Shown here one piece after another: positions 52,801 through 61,609 of a stretch of 64,000 bases of DNA. Each line of letters begins with the position of its first letter. The first letter of the stretch is position 1. A model generated the notes under the pieces. The model saw only the letters and a program-made list of their open reading frames with translations. It had not been told where the DNA came from and did not search any database. Source of the stretch: Litorivita pollutaquae (lineage in GTDB: Bacteria; Pseudomonadota; Alphaproteobacteria; Rhodobacterales; Rhodobacteraceae); NCBI RefSeq assembly GCF_003205515.1, contig NZ_KZ826485.1:175232-239231 (forward strand). Reading direction: 5' to 3'. The translations under genes and the position numbers were made by a program.

Positions 52801-54340
52801 CATCACCCATCGAAGCCAATGTCTCTTTGCCATCCTCGGCCATCGGCGCAAGAATTTGCTCCAGTTCTTCGATGGAATACCCTGCCGCGATTTGGCGGCG
52901 GCGCAATTCCGCGCCGGTGTAGACAGGGGATTCTTCGATATTGCCAAGCACTTCTTCGAGATCTTTGATCTTCCCGACCCAATCGCCGAAAGGCTGGCTC
53001 GCGGCCAGTTTATCTTTGATATCGGTGTCGTGGTACAGTTTGCCCTCGGCCATATCGACCGCCAACATCTGACCCGGGCCAAGCGCGCCTTTCTCAACGA
53101 CACTTGCTTCGTCAAACGGCACCATGCCCGCTTCGGATCCCGCGATCAGGATACCTTCGCCGGTCACAACATACCGCATCGGGCGCAGGCCGTTGCGGTC
53201 GAGACCCGCGCAAACCCAACGGCCATCGGTCATGGCAAGCGCCGCCGGACCGTCCCATGGCTCCATCACGGAATTCACATAGGAATACATATCGCGCCAT
53301 GCTTCGGGCAATTCGACCGCCTGCTTGGACCAGCTTTCAGGCACCAACATGGTTTTGGCCATCGGCGCATTGCGGCCCGCGCGAACCAGAACTTCGAACA
53401 CCGCGTCCAAAGCCGCCGAATCCGATGATCCGCCCGGAACGATGGGTTTGATGTCTTCGGCCAACTCACCAAAGGCGCTCGACGCCATGCGGATCTCGTG
53501 GCTTTTCATCCAGTTCAGGTTGCCCTTGAGCGTGTTAATCTCGCCGTTATGGGCGAGCATGCGGAAGGGTTGCGCCAACCACCACTGCGGGAAGGTGTTG
53601 GTCGAATAACGTTGGTGATAGATCGCAAATGCGCTTTCGAAACGTTCGTCTTCGAGGTCGGGGTAGAAAACCGCAACCTGTTCGGCAAGCATCATGCCTT
53701 TGTAAATGATCGACCGGCACGACAGCGAACAGATATACAATTCGCCAACGCCCTGCGCAGCCGCCGCTTTTTCGATGCGGCGACGGATCACGTAAAGCTC
53801 GCGTTCAAATGTTTCCTCGTCCACGCCTTTTGAGTTCGAAATCAGGATTTGCTCGATCTCGGGGCGGGTCGCGTTGGCTTTGTCACCAAGGCAATCGATA
53901 TCGACCGGAACGTGGCGCCATCCGTAGATGTAATAGCCCATGCGCAGGACTTCGCTCTCGACGATTGTGCGGCAGGTTTCCTGTTTGCCGAAATCGGTGC
54001 GCGGCAAGAAAACCTGCCCCACGGCCATCAATTCGCCCATGCGCGGCTCGTGGCCGGTGCGGCGAATTTGGTCGTAGAAGAACGGCACGGGGATTTGCAC
54101 GTGGATACCTGCGCCATCGCCGGTTTTGCCATCCGCATCGACCGCACCGCGGTGCCAGATCGCCTTGAGCGCGGTGATGCCATTGGCCACAACAGCGCGC
54201 GAGGGTTTGCCGTCGACCGACACCACGAGACCTACACCACAGGACGAATGCTCATGCTCCTCGCGGAACATGCCGTTCTCTTCCATCCACTGGCGTTTGG
54301 CGGCTTCTGCAGCGGCCCAGCTTGCGTCATATTTGGTCAT
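49802..54340 (-). CDS. gltB: Glutamate synthase (NADPH) large subunit GltB
   Basis: The 1512-residue enzyme makes glutamate from glutamine and 2-oxoglutarate. The mature N terminus is Cys34 (SSCGVGLV), preceded by a 33-residue propeptide. The order is the class II amidotransferase domain, central domain, FMN/synthase domain (GHNGGTGASPATSIKF) with the 3Fe-4S cysteines in CIMVRQCQSNTCPVGVC, and a C-terminal beta-helix (GSAGQSLGAF). ATG 54340 has GGAGAAG upstream. gltD is not adjacent: one other gene intervenes. Confidence 0.98.
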   Translation of the reverse strand: MTKYDASWAAAEAAKRQWMEENGMFREEHEHSSCGVGLVVSVDGKPSRAVVANGITALKAIWHRGAVDADGKTGDGAGIHVQIPVPFFYDQIRRTGHEPRMGELMAVGQVFLPRTDFGKQETCRTIVESEVLRMGYYIYGWRHVPVDIDCLGDKANATRPEIEQILISNSKGVDEETFERELYVIRRRIEKAAAAQGVGELYICSLSCRSIIYKGMMLAEQVAVFYPDLEDERFESAFAIYHQRYSTNTFPQWWLAQPFRMLAHNGEINTLKGNLNWMKSHEIRMASSAFGELAEDIKPIVPGGSSDSAALDAVFEVLVRAGRNAPMAKTMLVPESWSKQAVELPEAWRDMYSYVNSVMEPWDGPAALAMTDGRWVCAGLDRNGLRPMRYVVTGEGILIAGSEAGMVPFDEASVVEKGALGPGQMLAVDMAEGKLYHDTDIKDKLAASQPFGDWVGKIKDLEEVLGNIEESPVYTGAELRRRQIAAGYSIEELEQILAPMAEDGKETLASMGDDTPSAVLSKQYRPLSHFFRQNFSQVTNPPIDSLREFRVMSLKTRFGNLKNVLDESSAQTEILVLESPFVANTQFDELTKYFNADMTVIDCTFPAGGGKGALRVALDRIRAEAEDAVRSGGGHIVLSDMGQGEGKVGMPMILATSAVHSWLTQKGLRTFCSLGVRSAECIDPHYFAVLIGCGATIVNAYLAEDSIADRIDRGLLDGTLSENVQRYREAVDAGLLKIMAKMGISVISSYRGGLNFEAVGLSRAMCAEFFPGMLSRISGIGVFGVQTKIEEVHAKGWASGSEILPIGGFYKARKSGETHAWGAQNMHLLQAACNRASFELWKQYSNAMQSNPPIHLRDLLAIKPISKAIPLEEVESITAIRKRFVTPGMSLGALSPEAHKLLNVAMNRIGAKSDSGEGGEDPAHFVPEPNGDNPSAKIKQVASGRFGVTAEYLNQCEELEIKVAQGAKPGEGGQLPGMKVTDLIARLRHSTKGVTLISPPPHHDIYSIEDLAQLIYDLKQINPRCKVTVKLVASSGVGTIAAGVAKAKADVILISGHNGGTGASPATSIKFAGLPWEMGLTEAHQVLAMNNLRERVTLRTDGGLRTGRDIVIAAMLGAEEYGIGTAALIAMGCIMVRQCQSNTCPVGVCTQDEALRAKFTGTADKVVNLITFYAQEVREILASIGARSLDEVIGRADLLSQVSRGADHLDDLDLNPLLITVDGAKDIKYDQNKARNAVPDTLDSEIVRDAERFLKDGEKMQLSYAVQNTHRTVGTRTSSHIVRNFGMRNALQPNHLTVKLSGSAGQSLGAFAAPGLKIEVSGDANDYVGKGLSGGTIVVRPPMASPLDASQNTIIGNTVLYGATDGFLFASGRAGERFAVRNSGASVVIEGCGSNGCEYMTGGVAVILGEIGANFGAGMTGGMAYLYDPDGKAADMMNMETLVTCPVSVDHWLGQLEGLVQRHLEETGSRKAAAILQHWDLEISNFVQVCPKEMLANLPAPLTLEEGAIPAE

Positions 54341-54415
54341 GCGTCTTCTCCACATTTGCCCCCGCGGGGGACTGCCCCGAGGGGCCTCATTCTTGGCCCA
54401 AGGCGGGCCGATCAT

Positions 54416-55162
54416 CTATTCCCATGTCGGCGCGAAATGCTCTCGCGCGTATCTGGCGTATTCTCGTACGGCGGATTTCACCGCCTTTGCGTCACCGGTC
54501 AGCTTGGCTGCCACGGCCTTATTCAATACCCCGGCGGTTTTCATCTTCTCCGCCGCGTCATGGGCGCAGCGGGGCAACATGTTCACCGTCAGGTTTGGCG
54601 CGTCGGGCAAGAGAGCCGCCTGCGCCATGTCTTTCTTTTGGTTGCGGCCGAAAGTCACATAAAACTCCGTCCCGCTCTTTTCCGTCACAACATCTCCGGC
54701 AGATTTCACCGGATATGTTCCGTGGTTCTTCATCACCCCCGGCCAACGATCCTCGGTCACCAAATCGGGGTGCATCGAGATCTGCGGCACAAAGGCCGCA
54801 ACCCGCGCCACCGGCACATATCGCGGCAAGATCATCGCGCCATAGCCGCCCATCGAATTGCCGATGGTGCAGATCTCGGTGGCCCCTGCCATATCACGGA
54901 TCCGGGTCACATAATCGATGATCTTGTCCATCAGCCCCGCGCGGGAATACCAGCTCCATCGCAGGTCACTGACAAACAGAACCTTATTCTCCCCATCCAT
55001 CGACGCCGCAGATAAGAATTCGTCGCGCGGCGTGCCGTCTTGGTGGCGGTGCTGGATCGATGTGAATGACACCACCATGCGCGGTCCCGTTCCGTCCAGC
55101 CAGCGCAGGCGCAGGGTCTCATCCTCAAGGATGTCTTCGACCTGCGCCTGTTTTTCGCTCAT
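54416..55162 (-). CDS. Alpha/beta-hydrolase-fold protein between gltB and gltD
   Basis: A 248-residue protein with the nucleophile-elbow motif IGNSMGGYGAM near residue 103 and a His near the C terminus (PRCAHDAAEKM). It has no signal peptide. It resembles the protein at 34679-35656, which has the same GxSMGGYGA motif, so this is a second copy of an uncharacterised family. It lies on the same strand and between gltD and gltB, so it is probably cotranscribed. The substrate is unknown. Confidence 0.72.
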   Translation of the reverse strand: MSEKQAQVEDILEDETLRLRWLDGTGPRMVVSFTSIQHRHQDGTPRDEFLSAASMDGENKVLFVSDLRWSWYSRAGLMDKIIDYVTRIRDMAGATEICTIGNSMGGYGAMILPRYVPVARVAAFVPQISMHPDLVTEDRWPGVMKNHGTYPVKSAGDVVTEKSGTEFYVTFGRNQKKDMAQAALLPDAPNLTVNMLPRCAHDAAEKMKTAGVLNKAVAAKLTGDAKAVKSAVREYARYAREHFAPTWE

Positions 55163-55198
55163 ACCACCTACCTCTTTGAGGGCCGTTTGTCTTTTCGG

Positions 55199-56632
55199 TT
55201 ACTCCGCTGCGACGGCGCGCGCGCCGTCAAGATATGTCAAGATCGCCTCGGCGCTATCGCGTCCGTCTTTGATCGCCCAAACCACCAAGCTTGCGCCGCG
55301 CACGATATCGCCCACCGCAAATACGCCATCCAGAGAGGTTGCGCCCGTTGTGAACGCTGCTTTGATCGTGCCCCAACGGGTCACTTCCAATTCCGGCGTG
55401 TTCCAAAGGGTCGGGATATCTTCGGGTTCAAAGCCCAGCGCTTTGATCACGATATCCGCTTCTTCGACGTAATCGGCCCCGTCGATCACTTCGGGGCTTT
55501 GGCGGCCCGACGCGTCCGGCGCGCCAAGGCGCATCTTTTGCACCATCACACCGGTGACGGGATCACCGGCAAAGCCTTTGGGCGCGGCGAGCCAGACGAA
55601 TTCAACGCCTTCTTCTTCAGCATTTTGCACTTCGCGTTGCGAACCGGGCATATTGGCGCGGTCGCGGCGGTAGAGGCATTTAACGCTGGTCGCGCCCTGA
55701 CGGATCGCGGTGCGCACACAGTCCATCGCGGTATCGCCACCGCCAATCACGACGACTTTTTTGCCTTTGGCGTTCAACTCGCCGTTTTCGAATTCTTCGA
55801 CGGTATCGCCAAAGTTCACCCGGTTCGAGGCGGTGAGGTAATCAATCGCCCGCACGATGCCGTCGCTGCCCGCGCCGGGGCCTTGCAGATCACGGGTTTT
55901 GTAAACACCCGTAGCGATCATCACCGCATCATGTTTGCCGCGAATGGCGTCAAAGCTGATGTCTTCGCCGACATTGCAGTTGAGCACAAATTCAACGCCG
56001 GACAATTCCAATTGCTTGATGCGGCGCATGACCACATCTTTTTCCAATTTGAACCCCGGAATGCCATAGGTCAGCAAGCCGCCCCCCCGGTCATAACGGT
56101 CATAGACCGTAACCTGCACACCTTCACGGCGCAGAACATCCGCCGCCGCCAATCCCCCCGGACCGGCGCCAATGATGGCGACCGATTGTTCGCGCTCGAC
56201 GGCGGGGGTGATCGGTTTCACCCAGCCTTTTTCCCAAGCCGTATCGGTAATGTACTTCTCGACCGCACCGATGGTGACGGTGCCGTGGCCCGAACCTTCG
56301 ATAACGCAATTGCCTTCGCACAGACGGTCCTGCGGGCAGATGCGGCCACAAATTTCCGGGAAGGTGTTGGTCGCTTGGCTGATGGCGTAGGCTTCTTCCA
56401 GACGCCCGGTCGCCGTCATCCGCAACCAATCGGGAATGTTGTTGTGCAACGGGCAATGCGATTGGCAATAAGGCACACCGCATTGGCTGCATCGGCTGGC
56501 TTGCTCCTCGGCCTTCACGCGCGCGTATTCAGCATAGATCTCGTCGAAGTCTTTGTTACGCGTATCCGGCTCGCGTTTTTCGGGCATATCGCGCCCAACA
56601 GTCACAAACTTCAGCATCGGTTGCTTCGCCAT
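55199..56632 (-). CDS. gltD: Glutamate synthase small subunit GltD
   Basis: The 477-residue flavoprotein feeds electrons from NADPH to GltB. It starts with two 4Fe-4S clusters (CSQCGVPYCQSHCP and CGRICPQDRLCEGNC), followed by FAD-binding VAIIGAGPGGLAAADVLRRE and NADPH-binding VVVIGGGDTAMDCVRTA motifs. It heads the gltD - hydrolase - gltB transcript. A palindrome lies in the divergent region to uppP. Confidence 0.98.
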   Translation of the reverse strand: MAKQPMLKFVTVGRDMPEKREPDTRNKDFDEIYAEYARVKAEEQASRCSQCGVPYCQSHCPLHNNIPDWLRMTATGRLEEAYAISQATNTFPEICGRICPQDRLCEGNCVIEGSGHGTVTIGAVEKYITDTAWEKGWVKPITPAVEREQSVAIIGAGPGGLAAADVLRREGVQVTVYDRYDRGGGLLTYGIPGFKLEKDVVMRRIKQLELSGVEFVLNCNVGEDISFDAIRGKHDAVMIATGVYKTRDLQGPGAGSDGIVRAIDYLTASNRVNFGDTVEEFENGELNAKGKKVVVIGGGDTAMDCVRTAIRQGATSVKCLYRRDRANMPGSQREVQNAEEEGVEFVWLAAPKGFAGDPVTGVMVQKMRLGAPDASGRQSPEVIDGADYVEEADIVIKALGFEPEDIPTLWNTPELEVTRWGTIKAAFTTGATSLDGVFAVGDIVRGASLVVWAIKDGRDSAEAILTYLDGARAVAAE

Positions 56633-56716
56633 GGGCTGCCTCCTGAATTTCTATGGATGTGCCCAAACTGAGGGCGTTGCGCTGGGTTTATACATTTCGC
56701 AACAGGAATAAAAGTC

Positions 56717-56732
56717 ATAAGTGGTGACTTAT
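56717..56732. promoter_or_regulatory. Palindrome in the gltD-uppP divergent region
   Basis: ATAAGT-GGTG-ACTTAT is a perfect 6-4-6 inverted repeat, in an AT-rich stretch about 85 bases from gltD and 137 bases from uppP. It resembles an operator for a dimeric regulator. The rest of the 236-base gap shows nothing else recognisable. Confidence 0.35.
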
Positions 56733-56868
56733 ATTTAAGAAAGGTAGCGAAAATCGCGCGCCCTGCGCAAATTTATGCAAAAACAAGGTCCGAATCGGAC
56801 CCAATAAGCCCCTTTCTTTCTGCCTCGGAAGTTTTATAGCTGATTCTCAATTGCTTCAGGAACATCGC

Positions 56869-57681
56869 ATGACGCTTTTTCATCTCTTTCTCGTCGCCGT
56901 GATCCAAGGATTGACCGAATTTCTACCGGTTTCCTCCTCGGGCCATTTGATATTGCTGCCGGAATTAACTGGCATGGCAGACCAGGGGTTAATGATCGAC
57001 GTTGCTGTGCATGTGGGCACATTATTCGCAGTGGTTTTATATTTCTGGCGGGATGTCAGCATGGGTTTGGCAGGTGTACCGCGCATGTTGACCGGCCGGA
57101 TCGACACAGCAGGATCAAAACTGGCGTTTTTGCTGTTGGTGGCAACGATTCCGGTGATCGTGATCGGGTTGGCGTTAAAAGTCACCGGGTTGAGCGAGAT
57201 GATGCGCTCGGTTGCGGTGATCGGCTGGGCCATGTTGATTTTCGGTCTGATCCTATATTGGGCCGACCAAAAAGGTGGCTCTGAAAAGCAGGCCGCAGAT
57301 TGGTCCTTACCCGATGCGATCAAATTGGGACTCTGGCAGGCGGTTGCCCTGATCCCCGGCACCTCGCGCTCCGGCATCACCATCACCGGGGCGCGCAGGA
57401 TGGGATACGGACGCGACTCGGCCGCGCGAATCTCGATGCTGATGTCGATCCCGACAATCATGGCCAGCGGCGCATTGCTCGGGCTTGACGTGATCGAGAC
57501 GGGCGATTGGGGCGCCGCAAAAGATGCGGCGATCGCGGCGGGTTTTGCCTTTGTTGCGGCACTGTTGGCGCTGATCCTGATGATGCGCTTGCTGCGTTCG
57601 GTCAGCTTCACACCCTATGTGATATATCGCATCGTTCTAGGTGTGGCGCTATTGATCATTGCCTATACAGGCCAAACGTAA
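56869..57681 (+). CDS. uppP: Undecaprenyl-diphosphatase UppP
   Basis: UppP (BacA) recycles the lipid carrier for cell-wall synthesis by removing a phosphate from undecaprenyl diphosphate. The 270-residue, multi-helix protein has the signatures QGLTEFLPVSSSGHLIL and ALIPGTSRSGITIT (catalytic Glu and Arg/Ser). ATG 56869 is the conserved start. Confidence 0.96.
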   Translation: MTLFHLFLVAVIQGLTEFLPVSSSGHLILLPELTGMADQGLMIDVAVHVGTLFAVVLYFWRDVSMGLAGVPRMLTGRIDTAGSKLAFLLLVATIPVIVIGLALKVTGLSEMMRSVAVIGWAMLIFGLILYWADQKGGSEKQAADWSLPDAIKLGLWQAVALIPGTSRSGITITGARRMGYGRDSAARISMLMSIPTIMASGALLGLDVIETGDWGAAKDAAIAAGFAFVAALLALILMMRLLRSVSFTPYVIYRIVLGVALLIIAYTGQT

Positions 57682-57733
57682 AACGCCCGCGCGAGCGCAT
57701 CGCACCGGCGTTCAACATGTTCAGACCATAAAT

Positions 57734-58717
57734 TTATTGAATGCGCAGATTCTTGGCGGATTCCTTGATCGCGGAATATTGGCCCGACGGACGATAGCAC
57801 CACAAATATTCCGGCAAGATCGCGCCCATATTGACGGGATTGATGCCCAAATCAGCAAAACCCTTCGCCCCGTCCGACACGACATTGTCGCGACGCAGAT
57901 TACGGACCTGATCACGGGTGATCGGTGCCGACACAATGCCAAGCGACAGCTTTTGCACCAGATCAAAGACCCCGCCTAGAAGGCCAGCGATGGCGAAAGG
58001 CATATTGAGGATAACCCGGCGACGGCGGATCACATCCAGCATCCGCCGCATCAAATCGCGCATGGTTTCGACATCCGGCCCGCCCAGTTCATAGAGACCG
58101 CCCGCTGCCGCGCCGGTGACCCCCATTGCCGCGGCTTGAGCCACGTCTTCGACATAGACGGGTTGGAATTTGGTGTTCGCACCCACGATGGCCACAATCG
58201 GGCTGAGTGTGGCGCTGCGCGCAAAGCGGTTAAAGAACGCGTCTTCAGGACCAAAAACAATCGAGGGGCGCAGGATCATCGCATCCGGCATATGCTGCAA
58301 CACCGCAGCCTCGCCTTCGGCTTTTGAGCGGGCATAATCGCTGTCCGAATCCGCATCGGCGCCCAGGGCCGAGACATGCACCATCCGCGCCACGCCGCTT
58401 TCGGCGGCGATGCGCGCCACACGGCCTGCGCCTTCGGCTTGCACGGCGTCAAAGCGGTTCTTACCACGTTCCGCAAGGATGCCTACGCAGTTGACCACCG
58501 CATCCGCACCCTGCATCGCCGCGCGCACCGAAGCGTCATCGCGGATGTTGCACAGGATCGGCTCGACCTGCCCCGGCACACCATAGGGCCGCACGAATAT
58601 TGCCTCGTTGGGGCGACGCACCGCCACCCGCACACGCCAGCCGTCTTTTGCCATGCGACGGGCGATATAACGACCGACGAATCCAGATCCGCCGTAGATG
58701 GTAACGAGTTTCGACAT
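57734..58717 (-). CDS. NDUFA9-like NAD(P)-binding protein of complex I
   Basis: A 327-residue atypical short-chain dehydrogenase with the nucleotide motif [17 protein letters not shown] and the [13 protein letters not shown] region in place of the YxxxK motif. Mitochondrial NDUFA9 is a structural complex I subunit; alphaproteobacteria have a soluble homologue. It is likely to assist complex I or quinone metabolism. ATG 58717 is the start; the frame is open to 58828. Confidence 0.85.
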   Translation of the reverse strand: MSKLVTIYGGSGFVGRYIARRMAKDGWRVRVAVRRPNEAIFVRPYGVPGQVEPILCNIRDDASVRAAMQGADAVVNCVGILAERGKNRFDAVQAEGAGRVARIAAESGVARMVHVSALGADADSDSDYARSKAEGEAAVLQHMPDAMILRPSIVFGPEDAFFNRFARSATLSPIVAIVGANTKFQPVYVEDVAQAAAMGVTGAAAGGLYELGGPDVETMRDLMRRMLDVIRRRRVILNMPFAIAGLLGGVFDLVQKLSLGIVSAPITRDQVRNLRRDNVVSDGAKGFADLGINPVNMGAILPEYLWCYRPSGQYSAIKESAKNLRIQ

Positions 58718-58864
58718 GGCTGGGCCTCCTGAGCGGAAATTACCCGTCTTTCCTAGACCTTGCCGCCCTGCACGGCAAGGTGATTTGCGGCGCATCCCAA
58801 AAACCCGATGAATCCTTATTGACAGCACAGGTGCGCGGGTCTAAACGCGCCTCCACGCACCTGT

Positions 58865-58950
58865 GCCCAGGTGGCGGAATGGTAGACGCGCTAGCTTCAG
58901 GTGCTAGTACTCGCAAGGGTGTGGAGGTTCGAGTCCTCTTCTGGGCACCA
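58865..58950 (+). tRNA. tRNA-Leu(CAG)
   Basis: The 86-base gene has acceptor strands GCCCAGG and TCTGGGC, an encoded CCA end, the long variable arm of class II tRNA, and the anticodon loop TTCAGGT (anticodon CAG, codon CUG). An integrase remnant starts about 100 bases downstream, the usual layout for an island attached at a tRNA 3' end. Confidence 0.96.
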
Positions 58951-59053
58951 CAAACACCTCTTGAAGGTGTTTTTTTCAATACATATCATGACGTTATCCC
59001 CTCCCCCGAGACACAAATCGGGACACTTTTGCGACACACGAATGGTTGTTGTG

Positions 59054-59340
59054 ATGAAGCTTAAATACGTTGATTGCCTGTCAGGATGCCGTAAACGCTT
59101 TCGAAGAAGATACCCAAAAGGCGTTGTTAAAGTTCTAGGTGAGTCGGTATTTCAAGTCCCGATGATGGCCCAAGATGGAGCTGCCTTGATCAACGAACAC
59201 GCCAAGCTTCTCTCCGAAGATGACAAGATTTTTGCCAAGGCTCGACGTCAGGCTGCTGAAGAGGGTCCGCTTTCTCTTCTTGAGCGATGGCGTGAGGCGG
59301 CAACTATGCTGCAGCGACCGAGATGGACACTGTCCCCGCG
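59054..59340 (+). pseudogene. Truncated phage-type integrase next to tRNA-Leu
   Basis: MKLKYVDCLSGCRKRFRRRY, then GVVKVLGESVFQVPMMAQDG, is the N-terminal arm-binding part of tyrosine integrases. It keeps about 90 residues, after which the frame runs into unrelated GC-rich sequence and no catalytic domain (R-H-R-Y) is found. It looks like the relic of a lost island inserted at tRNA-Leu. The start could also be ATG 59042. The right end is approximate. Confidence 0.65.
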
Positions 59341-59456
59341 CAAGCTTAACCTTCCCCTGAAATATGCCAATGGTTGTTCGGCGATCTGCCTGGCTCCTGC
59401 CTTGTGGGTATCTCTACCGCCATCTCGGCCTGCATCATTTTCTTGGAGGAAAGCCC

Positions 59457-60059
59457 ATGCAGTTGATCTATTCCCCCGCTTCGCCCTTTGTGCGCAAGGT
59501 ATGCGTGTTGATGGAAGAAGCCGGTATTGCTGATCAAATTAGCAAGCTGCCCGTGGCAACCACGGCTTTGGCCACCGCGCCCGAAGCGCTGGCTGCCAAC
59601 CCAACCGGCAAAATCCCGGCCTTAACCCGCACGGATGGCCCTGCGATATACGACAGCCGCGTAATTTGCCGCTATCTCGACGACAGGGCCGAGTCGGGCC
59701 TTTATCCGGACACGCGCCTTTGGGAGGTTCTGACCCTAGAGGCCACCGCCGATGCAATCATGGAATCGGGTATTGCGATGGTTTATGAGGCGCGCCTGCG
59801 CCCGCCGGAAAAACAGTTCGACGGTTGGATCGAGGCACAATGGGGAAAAATCGCCCGTGCCGTTTCGGTGATCAATGAACGCTGGATGAGCCATCTCAAC
59901 GGCCCGCTCGATATGAGCCATATCGCGGTGGCCTGCGCGCTCGGGTATCTGGATTTTCGCATGGCTGATCGCGCGTGGCGCAAAGGCAATGATGCATTGG
60001 ACGATTGGTATGCCACATTCTCGCAGCGCCCGTCGATGCAAGCCACAGAGCCGGAATAG
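59457..60059 (+). CDS. Glutathione S-transferase family protein
   Basis: A 200-residue GST beginning MQLIYSPASPFVRKVCVLME, with Ser in place of the Cys of the SPFC motif in the other GST in this window, and the KIPAL and DSRVICRYL contacts. The C terminus ends DDWYATFSQRPSM. The substrate is unknown. GGAGGAAAG lies upstream of ATG 59457. Confidence 0.9.
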   Translation: MQLIYSPASPFVRKVCVLMEEAGIADQISKLPVATTALATAPEALAANPTGKIPALTRTDGPAIYDSRVICRYLDDRAESGLYPDTRLWEVLTLEATADAIMESGIAMVYEARLRPPEKQFDGWIEAQWGKIARAVSVINERWMSHLNGPLDMSHIAVACALGYLDFRMADRAWRKGNDALDDWYATFSQRPSMQATEPE

Positions 60060-60091
60060 GGCCATAGCCTGACACCTCAGCTCCAAAACGA

Positions 60092-60131
60092 CAAAGCCCC
60101 GACCACATGAAACATGGATCGGGGCTTTTAT
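60092..60131. terminator. Bidirectional terminator between a GST gene and an outer-membrane gene
   Basis: AAAGCCCCGA pairs with TCGGGGCTTT with T-rich flanks on both strands (the plus end continues to TTTTA). It serves the GST gene from the left and the outer-membrane protein gene from the right. Confidence 0.85.
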
Positions 60132-60150
60132 GGTCCGGGGTTCCGCGCGC

Positions 60151-60810
60151 TTAAAAATTCAGCGACACGCCGACATTGATCGCATTGGAGATCAGCGGGA
60201 ATCTCATTGAGCCGCCACCGTCCAGATCGGCTTCGTTCTTGGAATAGGTGAATTGGTATTCGGTGAAGACCGCCCAACGCGCGTTGATATCATATTTGAT
60301 GCCTGCCATCACCTTGGCGGCTGGACCGGTCACTTGGTAGCCATAGGTTTTATGGCCATTGGCCGTCACATCCACATGCGGAATGGCAAGGCCGATGCCC
60401 GCACCGACATAGGGCGTCACAAATTTCCATTGATCCGGCCAACGCTTCATCACGTTGGCGGTTAGAATGTTATGCCCGTCGGTAAATTCCAAACGGCTAA
60501 AGCCCGCTGGCATTTCCGATTGCGGCGCATAGGCTTTGGTATGGGTCAATTCGACACCGAAACCGATATTTGATTCTTTCCACCACGTGGCGCGCAAACC
60601 ATAGTAGGGTGGAGGCGTAAAACTCTTGCCTTCCCAACCGATCAACGCGCTATAGGAAGCGCCCGTGCCGGGCGCCGTGCCTTTGATCCGGCTGTGTGGT
60701 GAGGACTGCGTGCCGCCGTAAAAGCTCAATTCGACCTCGGCAAAGGCCGGGGCCGCCAAGCCAAGTGTAACGCAAGAGGCGATAGCGGAGAGTTTCAAGG
60801 CTTTGATCAT
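60151..60810 (-). CDS. Outer-membrane beta-barrel protein, possibly lipid A oxidase-like
   Basis: A 219-residue protein with a signal peptide ([20 protein letters not shown], cleavage after AFA), alternating hydrophobic strands, and a C-terminal Phe (VGVSLNF), as required for outer-membrane barrel assembly. The opening [19 protein letters not shown] resembles proteins labelled lipid A oxidase (LpxQ-like) in related bacteria; the function is not certain. ATG 60810 begins the signal peptide. Confidence 0.78.
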   Translation of the reverse strand: MIKALKLSAIASCVTLGLAAPAFAEVELSFYGGTQSSPHSRIKGTAPGTGASYSALIGWEGKSFTPPPYYGLRATWWKESNIGFGVELTHTKAYAPQSEMPAGFSRLEFTDGHNILTANVMKRWPDQWKFVTPYVGAGIGLAIPHVDVTANGHKTYGYQVTGPAAKVMAGIKYDINARWAVFTEYQFTYSKNEADLDGGGSMRFPLISNAINVGVSLNF

Positions 60811-61034
60811 AACAGGCTTCCATTCGTGGCACGAGGGTGCCTCCAGATATAGAAGTGTTACAGCTGATCGCAATAGGTCTTAAGCGCGACACAAACGCGC
60901 CCCCCTTGTTTTAGCAACACCTTTGTCTGGACGTGGGCGAAAACCCCCGCTAAATACCGCGACGGATAGGCAGCAGGATTCCTGCGGCCCGAAACCGCAT
61001 AGGCCGCAAGCAGGCCGAAGAATGGAGTAAGCTC

Positions 61035-61598
61035 GTGTCCCACGCAGAAGATCACGAAGGCACCCGCAGAGATTTCCTCTACTACGCAACGGCTGGCGCC
61101 GGTGCCGTAGCGACTGGTGCAGCCGTCTGGCCCTTGGTCAATCAGATGAACCCCTCCGCCGATGTGAAGGCATTGTCATCGATCCGCGTCGATGTCTCTG
61201 GCGTCGAGGTGGGCACACAATTGACCGTGAAATGGCTCGGAAAGCCGGTGTTTTTCCGCCGTCGCTCCGAAGCAGAGATCGCGGATGGCCGCTCGGTCGA
61301 CGTTGGTCAATTGATCGATAAAACCGCCCAGAACCCCAATAAGGACGAGGTCGTTCCGGCAACGGATGAAAACCGCACCCTTGATGAAGCGGGCGAATGG
61401 CTGGTGATGATCGGGGTCTGCACGCACCTTGGCTGTGTTCCGATCGGTGACGGCGCAGGCGAGTTTGGCGGCTGGTTCTGCCCTTGCCACGGCTCGCACT
61501 ACGACACCGCAGGCCGTATCCGCAAAGGTCCTGCTCCGCAGAACCTGCATATTCCCGTCGCCGCCTTTGTCGACGACACCACGATCAAATTGGGTTAA
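61035..61598 (+). CDS. petA: Rieske iron-sulfur subunit of the cytochrome bc1 complex
   Basis: The 187-residue protein has a Tat-type N terminus ([16 protein letters not shown]), keeps it as a membrane anchor, and binds the 2Fe-2S cluster through CTHLGC and CPCHGSHYD. It takes electrons from ubiquinol to cytochrome c1. The start is GTG 61035, with GGAGTAAG before it. It is the first gene of the petABC operon; the 224-base gap before it holds its promoter region and no recognisable gene. Confidence 0.97.
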   Translation: MSHAEDHEGTRRDFLYYATAGAGAVATGAAVWPLVNQMNPSADVKALSSIRVDVSGVEVGTQLTVKWLGKPVFFRRRSEAEIADGRSVDVGQLIDKTAQNPNKDEVVPATDENRTLDEAGEWLVMIGVCTHLGCVPIGDGAGEFGGWFCPCHGSHYDTAGRIRKGPAPQNLHIPVAAFVDDTTIKLG

Positions 61599-61609
61599 GG
61601 ACGCGTATT

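Noticed and set aside
55187..56671. Plus-strand frame opposite gltD
   Set aside because: gltD is certain on the minus strand; this is a reading-frame shadow.
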